A DNA stretch of 64,000 nt from Jacaranda mimosifolia (taxonomy: Eukaryota > Streptophyta > Magnoliopsida > Lamiales > Bignoniaceae), in the NCBI GenBank assembly GCA_018894105.1, contig CM032128.1, positions 34,123,299-34,187,298 on the forward strand, in the 5' to 3' direction. Position numbers and translations under genes: made by a program. Positions 48,483-59,177 of the stretch are shown in pieces. The notes beneath the pieces were generated by a model. The model was not told the origin of the DNA and made no database searches. It saw only the letters and a program-made list of their open reading frames with translations. Numbering within the stretch: the first letter of the stretch is position 1; every line of letters begins with the position of its first letter.

Positions 48483-49652
48483 TTATACAAAAAACTTTTT
48501 TAGGTTTACCGCGTTCCATAGTTGAGGCAGCTCGCGACCTGCAGCATCCGCTAATCGATAGGCATTGTGTTTAGACACTTTGATGACTGAGTACGGCCCT
48601 TCCCACTTTGGGTCGAGCTTGCCGATGGGCCTTGACACTTCCACTTTCTTTAAGACGAGATCACCCACCTTGAAATTTCGCGAACGTACCGATTTGTTAT
48701 AGCGGTCCGCCATCTTTGAGCGGTACCTCTGCATTCTGTTGTAAGCCGCTAGGCGCTTCTCGTCTATAGTTATTAGGTCCAGTGCCCTCTCCGATGTATT
48801 TGCTGTTGGATTGTAGTGGATCACTCTAGCGGTGTGCTAGATTAGTTCTGACGGGACCACTGCTTCGGATCCATAAACCAGGTTGTAAGGGCTTTGACCT
48901 GTGGCTGTTCGGGGGGTGGTTCTGTAAGCCCAAAGGACTCCCGAAAGGTCGTCCGCCCAGCTGGTTCCCGTCCCCGCTATTCGACTCTTAATGTGATCGA
49001 GGACAGTCCTGTTGGTCACTTCGATCTGTCCATTGGCTTGCGGATTTCCTACTGAAGTAAAATGTTGCGCAATGCCTAAGCTCTCGCACCATCTTCTTAT
49101 ATTTTTGCTTTGGAATTGGGTGCCGTTATCTGAGATGAGGATTTTAGGCAGCCCGAAATGGCAAACAATATTCTTCCATATGAAACTCTTGATGGCCGCA
49201 TCGGTGATCTTCGGGACTGCTTCAGCTTCCACCCATTTTGTGAAGTACTCAACGGCCACTATGATAAACTTCCGCTAGCCGGTGGTCTTTGGGAGCGCGC
49301 CGACTATGTCGATGCCCCACTAGTGGAATGGCCAAGTGATATCAATAGTTGTCATTGATGCGGCTGGTTGGTGTTGCATGTTCGAATGTACCTGATAGGA
49401 TGGGCATTTCCTAGCAAAGTCAACAGAATCCTTCAACAAAGTGGGCCAGAAATACCCATATCGTGTGATCTTATGTGCCAGGGACTGGCCTCCCGAGTGG
49501 TTTCCGCAGATGTCTGCGTGTATTTCCTGCAGCACTTCCTTCGCCTGGTCAGGATCTAAACATCTGAGCGGCAGTCCTGCGATCGATCTTCTGTACAGCT
49601 GTCTGTGATCGTCCAGCGCATATTTGGGCGCTAAGCCCTTCAATTTACGAGC
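48483..49652 (-). pseudogene. Retrotransposon integrase region of pol
   Basis: Integrase, read right to left in the same frame as the rest of gag-pol. The zinc-binding part (HADICGNH ... KCPSYQ) has the two His, but the second Cys of the expected C-x2-C is Tyr. The catalytic core shows D in WGIDIVG, D in ISDNGTQF and E in GQIEVTNR (DDE). The C-terminal GPYSVIKV/LPQLWNAVNLKKFF stretch ends at TAA (48483-48485). In-frame stops lie at 49320-49322, 49275-49277 and 48837-48839, all TAG. Confidence 0.9.
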
Positions 49653-52589
49653 CTATTTTTCATCATCAGGTAAGGTACCTTGGCTCAAATAAAGCTTGAT
49701 TGGGTGCTGCCAAGAATGGGTTGCGTCTTCGAGGCACCCGACCAAACCCGGGCCGGGGGCCGAGATGTATGGTTGGTCGGCCATAAGAAAAGTTATGGTG
49801 TTTTTTCTTGTGCCCTTCGTCGAGTTGGCCAACTTGGAGAGCGCGTCAGCTCGCGCGTTTTCTGAACGGGGCACTTGGCTTAGTGAGAAATCTCGAAACC
49901 TCCGTCTTAGTTGTTGGACTTCCGCAAGATACTGTGCCATTTTGTGTTCTCTCGCGTCGAAGTTTCCCTCGACCTGCTCCGCGACCAACTGTGAATTAGT
50001 AAAGGCCGCTATCTTATCGACCCCGCGGTCTATGGCCATGCGCAATCCTGCAATGAGTGCCTCGTATTCAGCTTCATTGTTAGTAACTGGGAAGTCGAAT
50101 TTTACTGCAAAATTATAGTCTTCCTGTAGTGGGGATCGGAGGGATACACCTATTCTTCCTCCAGTAGATATCGCGGATCCGTCGACATGTAGGGTCCACC
50201 AAGGTGCATCCTCGATCTCTTGAATCGGGAGATTGACCCTCTCGAGGATGAAGTCCGCCAACACCTGTGTTTTTATTACTGCTCGGGGTTGGAATTGGAT
50301 ATCGAATTCTCCTAGTTCGATAGCCCATTTCGTGAGTCGACCCGAAGTGTCTGGCTTCGATAACACCTGCTTTAGCAACTGATTCGTTAGCACCACGATT
50401 GTATGGGATTGGAAATAGGGCCGCAGTTTTCTTGCTGACGTAACTAGGGCCAGGGCAAACTTCTCGATCTCCCAATAATTATGTTCGGGCCCCTGAAGAA
50501 TCTTGCTGCAATAGTAAACTGGAAGAGGATTTTCGGCTCTCGTGGTTATTAACACTGAACTGATGGAAGCCGAAGAGACCGCCAGATACAACTGTAAAAT
50601 TTCTCCGAGCTCAGGCTTGGCGAGGAGAAGTGGCGAAGAGAGGTGTTGCTTGAGGTCGGTCAGAGCTTGGTCACACTGTTCGTCCCATTTGAATCCCGAT
50701 TTCTTTGTGTTCCTCAAGATTTTGAAGAAGGGTAGGCTCTTGTCTGCCAGTCTAGCTATGAACCTGCCCAAAGCGATAATTCTGCCCACGAGGCGTTGAA
50801 CTTCCTGAACGGTGCGCGGTGGAGCAATGTCCAGAACTGCTTGAATTTTTTGGGGGTTAGCCTCAATACCTCTCTGACTGACCATATACCCGAGGAATTT
50901 TCCTCATCGAACCCCGAATGTGCATTTGTCAAGATTGAGCTTCATACCGAAAGCTCTCATAATGGAAAATGTGTGGCTCAGGTCGATCAAGTGGCTTTCT
51001 GCTTTCTTTGTTTTCACAATCATGTCGTCGACGTAAACCTCCATTAATATCCTAATTTCATTCTTGAACATGAAGTTAACTAATCTTTGGTAAGTTGCGC
51101 CAGCATTCTTAAGTCCAAATGGCATAACCAGAAAGCAATACACCCCATTGGGGACAACAAAGGCGGTTTTATCCCTATCCTCAGGTGCCATAAATATTTG
51201 GTAATAACCTTGAAATGCATCCATCATGCTAAGTAATTCACAACCAGCCGTGGAGTCAACGAGTAAATCAATACGAGGCAAGGGGTAAGGGTCCTTAGGA
51301 CATGCTTTATTCAAATCTATGAAATCATTACACATCCTCCATTTTTCCTCGTTTTTGGGAACAAGGACTACATTACAAAGCCAAGAAGGATATTGGATTT
51401 CCACAATATAACCAGCCTCTAGAAGTTTGCTAACCTCTTCCTCGATGATCAGAGTCCGCTCGGCATTGAAAGTTCTCTTCTTCTGTCGGATTGGCTTGTG
51501 GGCTGGGTCCACGTTGAGCCTGTGGACAATGATGTCGGGGTCGATGCCCTGCAGATCGGCAGCTTTCCAGGCGAAGACATCGATGTTACGTCAGAGGAAG
51601 TCGACCATGAGGCACTCCAGTCGATCCCCCATATCTGCTCCGATTCTAGTTGTCTTGTCGGGGTTCCCTGGTTCGAGCTCAATTGTCTTGAATTCTCCTG
51701 TCGGCTCGACCCTGGTGTCCTCCAACTTTCTCTTTTTCGATGAGGGTCCCTCCTTGGGTTTCGCTACAGGGGCGTCTCCCGAGGGCTTCAATTCTGGTCG
51801 CTTCTTCTGCCCGCTGGAATCCACTGAGATTGTGTAGCAACGCCATGCATCTTTGATATTGCATACGAGCTCACCCACTCCCGTGGGGATCGGGAACTTT
51901 ACTTTCATGTGGTATGTGGATGCAATGGCTCTGAAGTCATTGAGGGCTGGTCGACCAACAATAGCATTGTAAGCAAATGGGGCATCGACCACTAGGTAGT
52001 TGATCATCAAAGTTCGGCTGCGATGTCCCTGCCCGAATGTAGTGGATAAGCTAATCGACCCTTCTGGTATAATTTCTGACCCCCCGAATCCAACCAGGGG
52101 GGTTTTGACTGGATCAAATCTCAATTTGCCTAAGTCCATTCTATTTAAAGTCGACAAGAATATGATGTTCGCCGAACTGCCATTGTCGACCAACACCTTT
52201 CTTACCTCGAAGTTGGCGATCTCAATGGCGACCATCATTGGGCAGTTGAGCTGCCGGTCGGCGGCCTGACCTTCGAGGTGGTCTAAATCTGCATCAGTAA
52301 AAGAGATCGGTTCGGTACTGGTTGTCAATTGGAACACTGTTATGACCCTTGAAGGTTTGGTCGAGTCAAGTTGCCTCTGGGTTTGCTTCCTTGCGTTTCG
52401 GGAGTCCCCTCTTGCAGGGCCCCCGGAAATCGTGTCGATGACTTCTCTAATGGGCGGGTGGGTTTCACGGGCTGGTTTATTTCCCTTGTCCTCCCATCAC
52501 GAGCTAACCAACCTTTCTCTACGGGGAGTCCGGTCGGTCGCCCCCTCCTCACGTCGAGCTCTCTCCTCGACAAACTTTTTCAAATGTCC
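49653..52589 (-). pseudogene. Retrotransposon protease, reverse transcriptase and two RNase H regions
   Basis: The same continuous frame downstream of gag. Protease active site is LVDNGSSANIIF. RT strings include ACPKDPYPLPRID, MPFGLKNAGATYQRL and the catalytic YVDDMIVKT. The first RNase H (YLAVSSASISSVL, YCSKILQGPEHNYWEIEK) looks degenerate, as usual in Tat elements. The second, archaeal-type RNase H has VDGSAISTGG and TNNEAEYEALIAGL, but AFTNSQLV carries Asn where family members have the catalytic Asp. In-frame stops lie at 52497-52499, 51591-51593 and 50904-50906 (all TGA) and 49653-49655 (TAG). Confidence 0.92.
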
Positions 52590-53996
52590 CTACCTAATCA
52601 GCCTCTCGATCTCATCCTTCAAATTGAAGCAGTCATCGGTGTCATGCCCTTTTTGCTTGTGAAAATGGCAGTACTTTTCGGACTTCTTCATAGCTTCAGT
52701 TTCTGTGATTTTTCGAGGCCTTTTAAGCAGGTTATCATGTTGTATGGCGAAGAGGACTTCCTTCCTCGGCATGGAGAGCGGGGTGTAGTCATGGAAACGT
52801 TTGATCGGGGAGCGGCGCCCCTCCCTGTTCTGTTTCTCCTCTTTCTCCTTGCCCCTCTTCTTGTCGGCCTCTATGCTGCCATATTTCATTTTATTCATCT
52901 CCTCCTGGGTCATGTACCTCTCGGCGAGGTCGAGGAGCTCCTCCATTATACTTGGCTGCGTGCGGACCAAAGCATTGGCGCACTCCTTGTGCCTTAGCCC
53001 CAGAAACAGCACATCGATCAAAAACTCTATCCTTGGGCTGTCTATCTTCAACACCTCGGTGTTGAACCTGGTGAAGAAGTCCCGTAAAGACTCGCCCTCA
53101 GCCTGTTTTACTGTGTGCAGGTGGGTGTGCGGTAGCTTCGCCTTCCTCCTGCTAGCGAACTGGTGCAAAAACTTGTCGCATAACTGGTCGTATGAGAAAA
53201 TGGATGCCGGTTCCAACTTCACGAACCAGTCTAGGGCCACGCCCTGGAAAGTGGTCACGAGCATCTTTGCATGTATATACTCGTTATGCCCATGCAACTG
53301 CATCATATGCTCAAACTGCATCAGATGCTCATTCGGGTCCGTGGAATCATCATACCTCGGGAGCCCGGTGGGGATCTTCGCGTCAATGGCAATGCGTTCA
53401 TCGATGATTTCTTGGACAAAATGGGAGTCCTGCTCCCTCCGGAATCTTGGAGGCATCTCCGGTTGCATGGTCCTGTTAGCATTCCTCTTCGAGAGTTCCT
53501 CCAGGCGCTTATTCAGCTGCTGCACCTGGTGAGAGACTTCTTCTCATTCTTGTTGGCCCTGGTCTTGCCTGCCTCTGGAACGCCCAACGTCGTGGTCTAC
53601 GGAGTCTGCCACCTCTTCCCTCGGCGGTGGACGGGCTGCCTCCCTTGGAAAATGGCCCGGGCTCCCTTCTCGTCGGGATGGACATCTAGGGGACTCCGGT
53701 AAATGCGCATACTCGTCTGACCGTGCCCTCTCCGGGTCTACGGGCTGAGGTGTGGCACTGGCCGCCGGCCCCGATGGCACGGCATGCCTATTCAATGCAG
53801 CTGAGAGTTGGGCGAAAATCTGTGCTGAGATTTGCTCGCTGATGAGCTGCATCAGCTGAGGCATTGTGAGAGTGACCACAGGTTCCGGCTGCATACTGGG
53901 TGCTTGCTCGTCTGGTCCTTGGTTCTGGCGGGGGGTGGGAGAACTAGATCTCCGGTTCTCCTCCCTCCCTGAGGGGGCTCGCCTAGTGTTCACCAT
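52590..53996 (-). pseudogene. Retrotransposon gag
   Basis: Starts MVNTRRAPSG 42 bp inside the right LTR. The N-terminal part is Pro/Arg/Gln-rich. The capsid-like region (GLPRYDDSTDPNEHL, MLVTTFQGVALDWF, LRDFFTRFN, LRHKECANAL) matches the plant retrotransposon gag domain. A zinc knuckle YCHFHKQKGHDTDDC lies near the end. Two in-frame stops interrupt it or end it: TGA 53544-53546 and TAG 52590-52592. Beyond the second, the frame continues straight into protease, so gag and pol were one frame. Confidence 0.92.
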
Positions 53997-54017
53997 TTTC
54001 GATAGAGGATTCCCATT

Positions 54018-54035
54018 TTCCCACAGACGGTGCCA
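54018..54035 (-). other. Primer-binding site of the retrotransposon
   Basis: The minus strand reads TGGCACCGTCTGTGGGAA two bases inside the right LTR. TGGC-CCGT primer sites of this kind occur in Tat-type plant Ty3/gypsy elements. The priming tRNA (Asp or Arg have been proposed for such sites) cannot be settled here. Confidence 0.8.
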
Positions 54036-54037
54036 AA

Positions 54038-54696
54038 TGATGAGGGTTCGATTTCAATAATGGATACGGATCTGGGGTATTGATCTTCTGGATTAGTTTG
54101 GGATTGGAATCCTGCAATCACAGCAAACGTTAGGCTAGCCGAGTGGCCCTCGGCTTAGGCCTTCCGACGCTCAAGTCAGTATATATTCGACCTTCTTAAT
54201 CGAGCAGTGGAACGTAGGGGTCTTTGAGTGTATGAGTGCATACCTGTGAGAGGCAAGGTTGAGGGGTTTTTATATTCTTCCCCTTGTAGGAAATGTCAGG
54301 GAAGCCCTTGGCTTACCCCGAGGACCTCCAGCCTCCTACCAGGGGTAATTGGTCAATTCCCCCATTTGAATATTGCCAGCTGGATGTTCTTTTATGCTGT
54401 AGGACAAGATAGTACACTATTGCGGCGTCTGCTGTGTCAGACGGTGAGGGGAGGGCATGTGCCATTAATGCGGAGGCGTGTTGCCAGTCAACGCATTTAA
54501 TGCGGTGGCAGAGTACTGTGCAGGGCTCGACATTAAGAGTCAACAAGAATCGGGGTCGATAATAGTTGAGCGACTCCGAGGGTAATGGAGCACCTCGAGG
54601 ATTGGTCGAACAGGGTCGATGAGTCGCTTGGGTCCTGGGCCGTTGACTAGGTGTTGGGCCTCGCTGATTTGGGCTACTGTGGGTCATCCTATATCA
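54038..54696 (-). repeat. Right LTR (5' LTR in element orientation)
   Basis: 659 bp, TG...CA, followed by the target duplication GCAAT and then the continuation of the GST exon. In element direction, GAATATATACTGAC (minus strand, about 54177-54190) is a possible TATA region. Confidence 0.95.
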
Positions 54697-56076
54697 GCAA
54701 TAAAGGTTCATTGTAGTGTGACCACAACTGCAACAATGAGATTTCTTGCTATCCTCAATGAGAAAGGGCTCGATTGCGAGATTGTTCCTGTTGATTTAAG
54801 TTCCCATGAGCACAAAAGAGAGCCTTTCCTCAACCTCCATGTAAGGATGGCTTGAAATTTAAGAACCAATTTTCACGATATCTAATGAAGTCACTAGGAA
54901 AAACTTTTGAAAACTTGCCTTCCTCTTCATCATGGCATCTTTCCATTGGTTGATGCAGCCATTTGGTCAGGTGCCAGCCTTTGAAGATGGAGACCTCAAG
55001 CTCTTTGGTAACTATCATTTGAACTGTTGAATTTTGAAATATATCATCACAATTTATCATAAATTTGACTTCATGACAACCGCGTTGCAGAATCAAGGGC
55101 CATTAAACAGTATATTGCATATGCTTATGCTGGCAAAGGAATCCCACTGATACGTTAGGATTCGAAGAAGATGGCGATCGTATCTGTTTGGATGGAGGTA
55201 GAGGCTCAGAAATTTGATCCTCCAGCTATAAAGCTAACCTGGGAGCTTGTCATAAATCCAACATTAGGGATCAACACCAATGATGCTGCTGTTGAAGAAT
55301 ACGTAGGCCAGCTGGCTAAAGTTCTTGATCTCTATGAAGCTCGGTTGGCACAGTCTAAGTTCTTGGGTGGAGACATCTTCACTCTAGCATATATCCATCA
55401 TCTCCCTATGGCATTTAAGAGAAAATCGAGGAACCTAGCAATAATAGAGATCAATTGCAATAAATTATCCTCTAATGGGTAATCTACTTTCATTCTAATG
55501 TTTGGCCATATAATCGATGTCATAGATGAATAATGTTTTTTGTCCCCATGTTTGTTTGATGAATATTTAGGGAATATCGATTTCTTGTGCATCCTAGAGA
55601 TCCGACAGCTTCTCACTTTGTATAAGGTTGCTAAAAAATACTTGTATTGAGAAGCATATGTGTTTCTTATCATCTGCCATAGATCTTATTTGTTTTTTAT
55701 AATTTTTTTTTCATTCTGGTTGGCCATGGTAGTGAAAGAATTTCCTTTGCTGATTTCAATCTTCATGGTTCAAAAAATTTTCTAATTGATTAGAGTACTC
55801 AATTGAAAAGGATGTTGCATTCAGTTTGTCGTGCTATTTGCTTAGCAGGTATTTTAGTAGTCAAAATGATGGGCTTGGAAATAAGATGGAAGGTATTTCT
55901 TAGTCAATTGTTTAGTTACTTATATTAAGAAAAATATTAGTAAAAATTTTAACATGAATTCAGGCATTGATGAATTTTATAATACAAAAGTGCATTGTGC
56001 TCAACTTCAATGATATGTATTTCAAATTTATAAATTATAAATTTTATATTTGAACTATTATGTTTTATAATTTTTA

Positions 56077-56092
56077 CCCCCCCCCCCCCCCC
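56077..56092. repeat. Poly-C tract (16 C)
   Basis: A homopolymer run followed by GGAGTCTCAACCATGGATCC; it lies in non-coding sequence. Confidence 0.9.
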
Positions 56093-58008
56093 GGAGTCTC
56101 AACCATGGATCCGTCCCTGACGTGAATGCAGCTTTCAAAACTCTACCACTTGACTAAAATGCTTGAAATGACAGTATACAGTGAACAGAAGCTTTAGTCA
56201 AAGAAAAAAATAGAGAGAAATGAAGGGGAAGAGAGGGATAGCTGCTGAGTTTTTCTTTTTTTGGGAAAAAATGGGGGCAAATGTGTAGAAATCGTGCACA
56301 TGATTTCTTCACATTTCAGTAACAAAAGGATGTGCTATTTTTTTTTTTCTATAATTTTATTTCCAAGTGGAGGTCATTTCGTAATTAGACAGTTAGTGGG
56401 GAGATTTTTAAAATTAAAAAAAAAAGGGAATTGAGACCAAAAGAATTTTAAATAGGGACGAATTCATAGAGAAAAAGTAGCTTTAACTACTTTTTTCTAA
56501 TTAATCATTGATTTAATTAGTTTTATCTATAAATTAAAAAAATAAACAAATGTATTCCTCTCCTCCCGCCCATCCACTCCTCGCCTTTCCCTTTCCCCTC
56601 CACAATGGCCCCGCTCCCAACACCCCTAGTCCCTCTTCCCCCAACCAAAACCAATATGGTCGTCTTAGCCATTGCGGCAACCACCTCGCAACTGGCCAAC
56701 ACTGTGAGGCCACTTTCTGTAGCAGCTGTCTAGCCAGTGGCCAACCTGTTTGTAGAGGTCATCGCATGGCCCTAGTGGCTGCTTTGCCAGCACGCACAAG
56801 GCAGGCAGCCACTGACTATCGTTGTGCCAAGAGAGGGATAGGGGGTGCGGATAGGGGGTGGAGATGGGTGTGTTTATATACACATATTTGTTATATTTAT
56901 AAATGTTTGCCTGTATTAATATATATATATATATAGTGTGTGTATAGATATATATAAATATACTTCAAAATTTATGCATTTTTTATTATATTTGATTTTT
57001 TATTTTGTTAATGTGGCAGGTGATATGTCACGTCAATGAACGACTATGTAATGGATGGGGAAGAGCTTGATGACATGGCACCATTTGGCGCCCCGTAGCA
57101 TGCCATGCAAGGGAGGCTAAAGGAAAATATTATTTAGGCCCAATTCATCTTCAAATTACTAAATTTCAATAAATAGTGTGCTTATTATAAGATTCAAATA
57201 TTTAATGTCCTATTTTGCCATTAGAATTAAGTTACGTACTAAATTTACATTTTTTCTTTGATCCACTCTTCTTGACATCTAACATCATAATATCCGTTTT
57301 TTTTTTTTTTGTTTTGCTCAAAGGATAGACTTCCACTACCATTTGTGTATTCTTATATTCCACATCCTATGGCATCCATGCTTAGCTCTAATAAAATTCA
57401 TACAGCTTTAAAATAAACTAAATAACAAATATATAATTATGAGACATAATTGATAACGGTTCTAATTGAAATATATATTATTACATCTATTACTATAACA
57501 TTTTAAAAATATTTAGGATATTACATGACCACTTTTATCATAAGGAAGAAACACAGAATGACTCCAAGCCTGGAAGAAAGACTTTAATCAAACCGGAAAG
57601 AAATTTAGTTGGATCCTTTATTTCATTTTTTATTTTATGTCCTATGTCATTTCATTAATATATGTCAAATATATTAAATATTTTTTTATAAAAATATTGA
57701 TTGAAAAAAAAAAAAAACACTTAACGCGTATTTATCATATTAAAATACAAATTAAAATAAAAAGTAAAATAAAGGATCTAAAATGAGACCATAAAACTTT
57801 ACTGAATTTTCTTTGCCTTCCGGATAGATGGAATGGTGTGGGCCGGTGGGGTTGGACGAGATGTAATAGATGAACGGAATCTTCATCTTGAGATTGTAGC
57901 GAAGTGATTCAAACACGTAGTAAACTATAGCACATATATAATTGATTTTATGTTGTTTTATGTCTTCTCATATACATTTTCATGCTAGACTTGTATATAT
58001 TGACTTAC

Positions 58009-58415
58009 AGTCCGTTTATTTTCATTTTCAAACTCTATTTTTATTTTTATTTTTATTTGAAAATAAAAATTGAAAACAAATATTTTCTCATAATTTTTTT
58101 TTTACAAAAAGCACACATTTTCTTCTCAAAACTCTTTTTAAACCTATCATATCATCCTATTACACATCAATCAAATTTCAATTTAATTTGACTTAAAGTA
58201 TCCACTATCATTTTAAATTAATGAATATATATATGTTAAACATATAAAAAAATATAAATTAACATACTTTTCAATCAAATAAACTATTTTAATTATTATT
58301 TTCCAATATTTCATTCAAATATATCTATATTTTTATTTTTATTTGAGAATTAATTTTTTAATTTTTAGAAATATATAAAAACTAGAAATGCCTTTGAAAA
58401 TAAAACCAAACCAGT
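58009..58415. mobile_element. MITE-like element related to the Tourist pair
   Basis: The left end AGTCCGTTTATTTTCATTTTC and right end GAAAATAAAACCAAACCAGT form an imperfect inverted repeat. The interior is a TTTTTATTTTTATTTG type stretch like that of 39890-40562. A target duplication is not clear, so the ends are approximate. Confidence 0.5.
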
Positions 58416-58626
58416 TGTTAACTTTTCAAGATACTGTTAAGAAGTGACTGGCTGACTAGCCTAAATTGTCTTTTTGGATGACTAGAAGTGCGTAATTTAT
58501 AAGCTTGACTAATTGCTACTCAGTTATTGGGAAGAAGACTCCACCATTCACAAGTCTTCTCCTTATCTTCTCTCCATATATGTTATGCAATTAATCATCC
58601 TGAAACTAATTTGAACCACCAAAATC

Positions 58627-58750
58627 ATGCTCCCCAGAAACCTCCTCATCAAATGTTTTTCTTGCTTCATTATAATCCTTCAAACATCCTATGGAAAGCA
58701 GAATAATCCTCGTCTTTGTGTCCCCTCCTCCTGCGGCGAAATTCGAAACA
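58627..58750 (+). pseudogene. 5' end of an LRK10L/WAK-type receptor kinase gene (fragment)
   Basis: An ATG with an apparent signal peptide (MLPRNLLIKCFSCFIIILQT) followed by CVPSSCGEIRNI. That is the start of the Cys-rich extracellular domain (GUB_WAK type) of LEAF RUST 10-like receptor kinases. After EIRNI the sequence switches abruptly to GST exon 3 in another frame, so at most 41 residues of the kinase protein remain and the kinase domain is absent. The 5' flank (58440-58626) may be its native promoter and leader. Confidence 0.65.
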
Positions 58751-58870
58751 TTGATGGGCACAAAAATCAAAACCGTTTTCACTTCACGCCCTCATGTGAG
58801 TGCTTGGTGTGCTGATATCTTGGCAAGGCCAGCTTGGCAGAAGGCCATCAAAATGAAGAGCTATCAATGA

Positions 58871-59177
58871 GTTTAAAAATCTTCATATTTATATAGCAGC
58901 TTCATCTTATTCTCTCTCTATTGGTTGCAATATCCTGTGTCACGTCTTGAATTAGATTGCAATAAAAGAATTCGCGTGCCATTTATTGAATCTAGTAATT
59001 AATGTGATGGTTAATGGACCAGGTATTTTGCAAATAAAACTACCTTCTGTCCAGAAGTTGGGAGTCACAAGGTTTATAATCACAAAAGTTATCTTAGACT
59101 CTTTACAATCACCGAAGTTATCTTAGACTCCTAAATTTCCAAAAATGAAGCAACAGTGAACAGCATTGTAAGAATTT
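58871..59177. other. 3' flank of GST copy 5
   Basis: Non-coding. I see no clear similarity to the 3' flanks of copies 4 and 6. It ends at the PPR pseudogene. Confidence 0.5.

Larger units (their letters stand above)
44337..54696 (-). mobile_element. Ty3/gypsy LTR retrotransposon, Tat-like, inserted in a GST exon
   Basis: A complete but decayed 10.36-kb element. LTRs are at 44337-44985 and 54038-54696, both beginning TGATGAGGG and ending TATATCA (TG...CA). The 5-bp target duplication GCAAT lies at 44332-44336 and 54697-54701. Gag-pol is on the minus strand, so the right LTR is the element's 5' LTR. Order in element direction: primer site, gag, protease, RT, RNase H, archaeal-type RNase H, integrase, minisatellite, antisense ORF, polypurine tract, 3' LTR. 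The second RNase H placed before integrase, the DNGS protease and the antisense ORF are known features of the Tat lineage of plant Ty3/gypsy. Nonsense codons make it non-autonomous. Confidence 0.95.
55409..58750. other. 3.3-kb foreign segment inside GST copy 5 exon 3
   Basis: The left border follows CATCTCCCTA(TG); the right border precedes TTGATGGGC. There is no target duplication, and about 10 bases of the exon are gone, so this is not a clean transposon insertion. Contents: a C-run (56077-56092) in transposon-like sequence, a GC-richer patch at 56550-56880 with no recognisable gene, AT microsatellite (about 56918-56935), a MITE-like element (58009-58415), and the start of an LRK10L-type gene at the right end. 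Confidence 0.75.
44329..58870 (+). pseudogene. Phi-class GST pseudogene, array copy 5, split by two insertions
   Basis: Pieces in order: ATG GCA AT at 44329-44336; the LTR retrotransposon; the rest of exon 1 from the duplicated GCAAT at 54697 to 54840; exon 2 at 54959-55007; exon 3 from 55091 to about 55408; a 3.3-kb foreign segment; and the last 40 codons of exon 3 at 58751-58870 (TTGATGGGC through RPHVSAWCADILARPAWQK to TGA). Exon 3 also has an in-frame TAG at 55156-55158, where copies 4 and 6 have a Gln codon. Position 11, catalytic Ser in copies 1, 2, 4 and 6, is Thr (VHCSVTTTAT), and Gly7 is Cys. Copy 7 shares both changes, so they predate the breakage. About 10 bases of exon 3 are missing at the second insertion. 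Confidence 0.93.

Noticed and set aside
48173..48574. Repetitive open frames on both strands across the 66-bp repeat
   Set aside because: The period is a multiple of three, so any open unit stays open. This is a minisatellite, not a protein repeat gene.
49680..53702. Several plus-strand open frames across the retrotransposon pol and gag
   Set aside because: They are antisense shadows of the GC-richer gag-pol frame with no domains of their own.
56550..56936. A 128-residue open frame (Pro- and Cys-rich start, hydrophobic YIYI end) in the foreign segment
   Set aside because: No recognisable domain; it ends in an AT microsatellite, and the GC-richer patch alone can explain the open frame.
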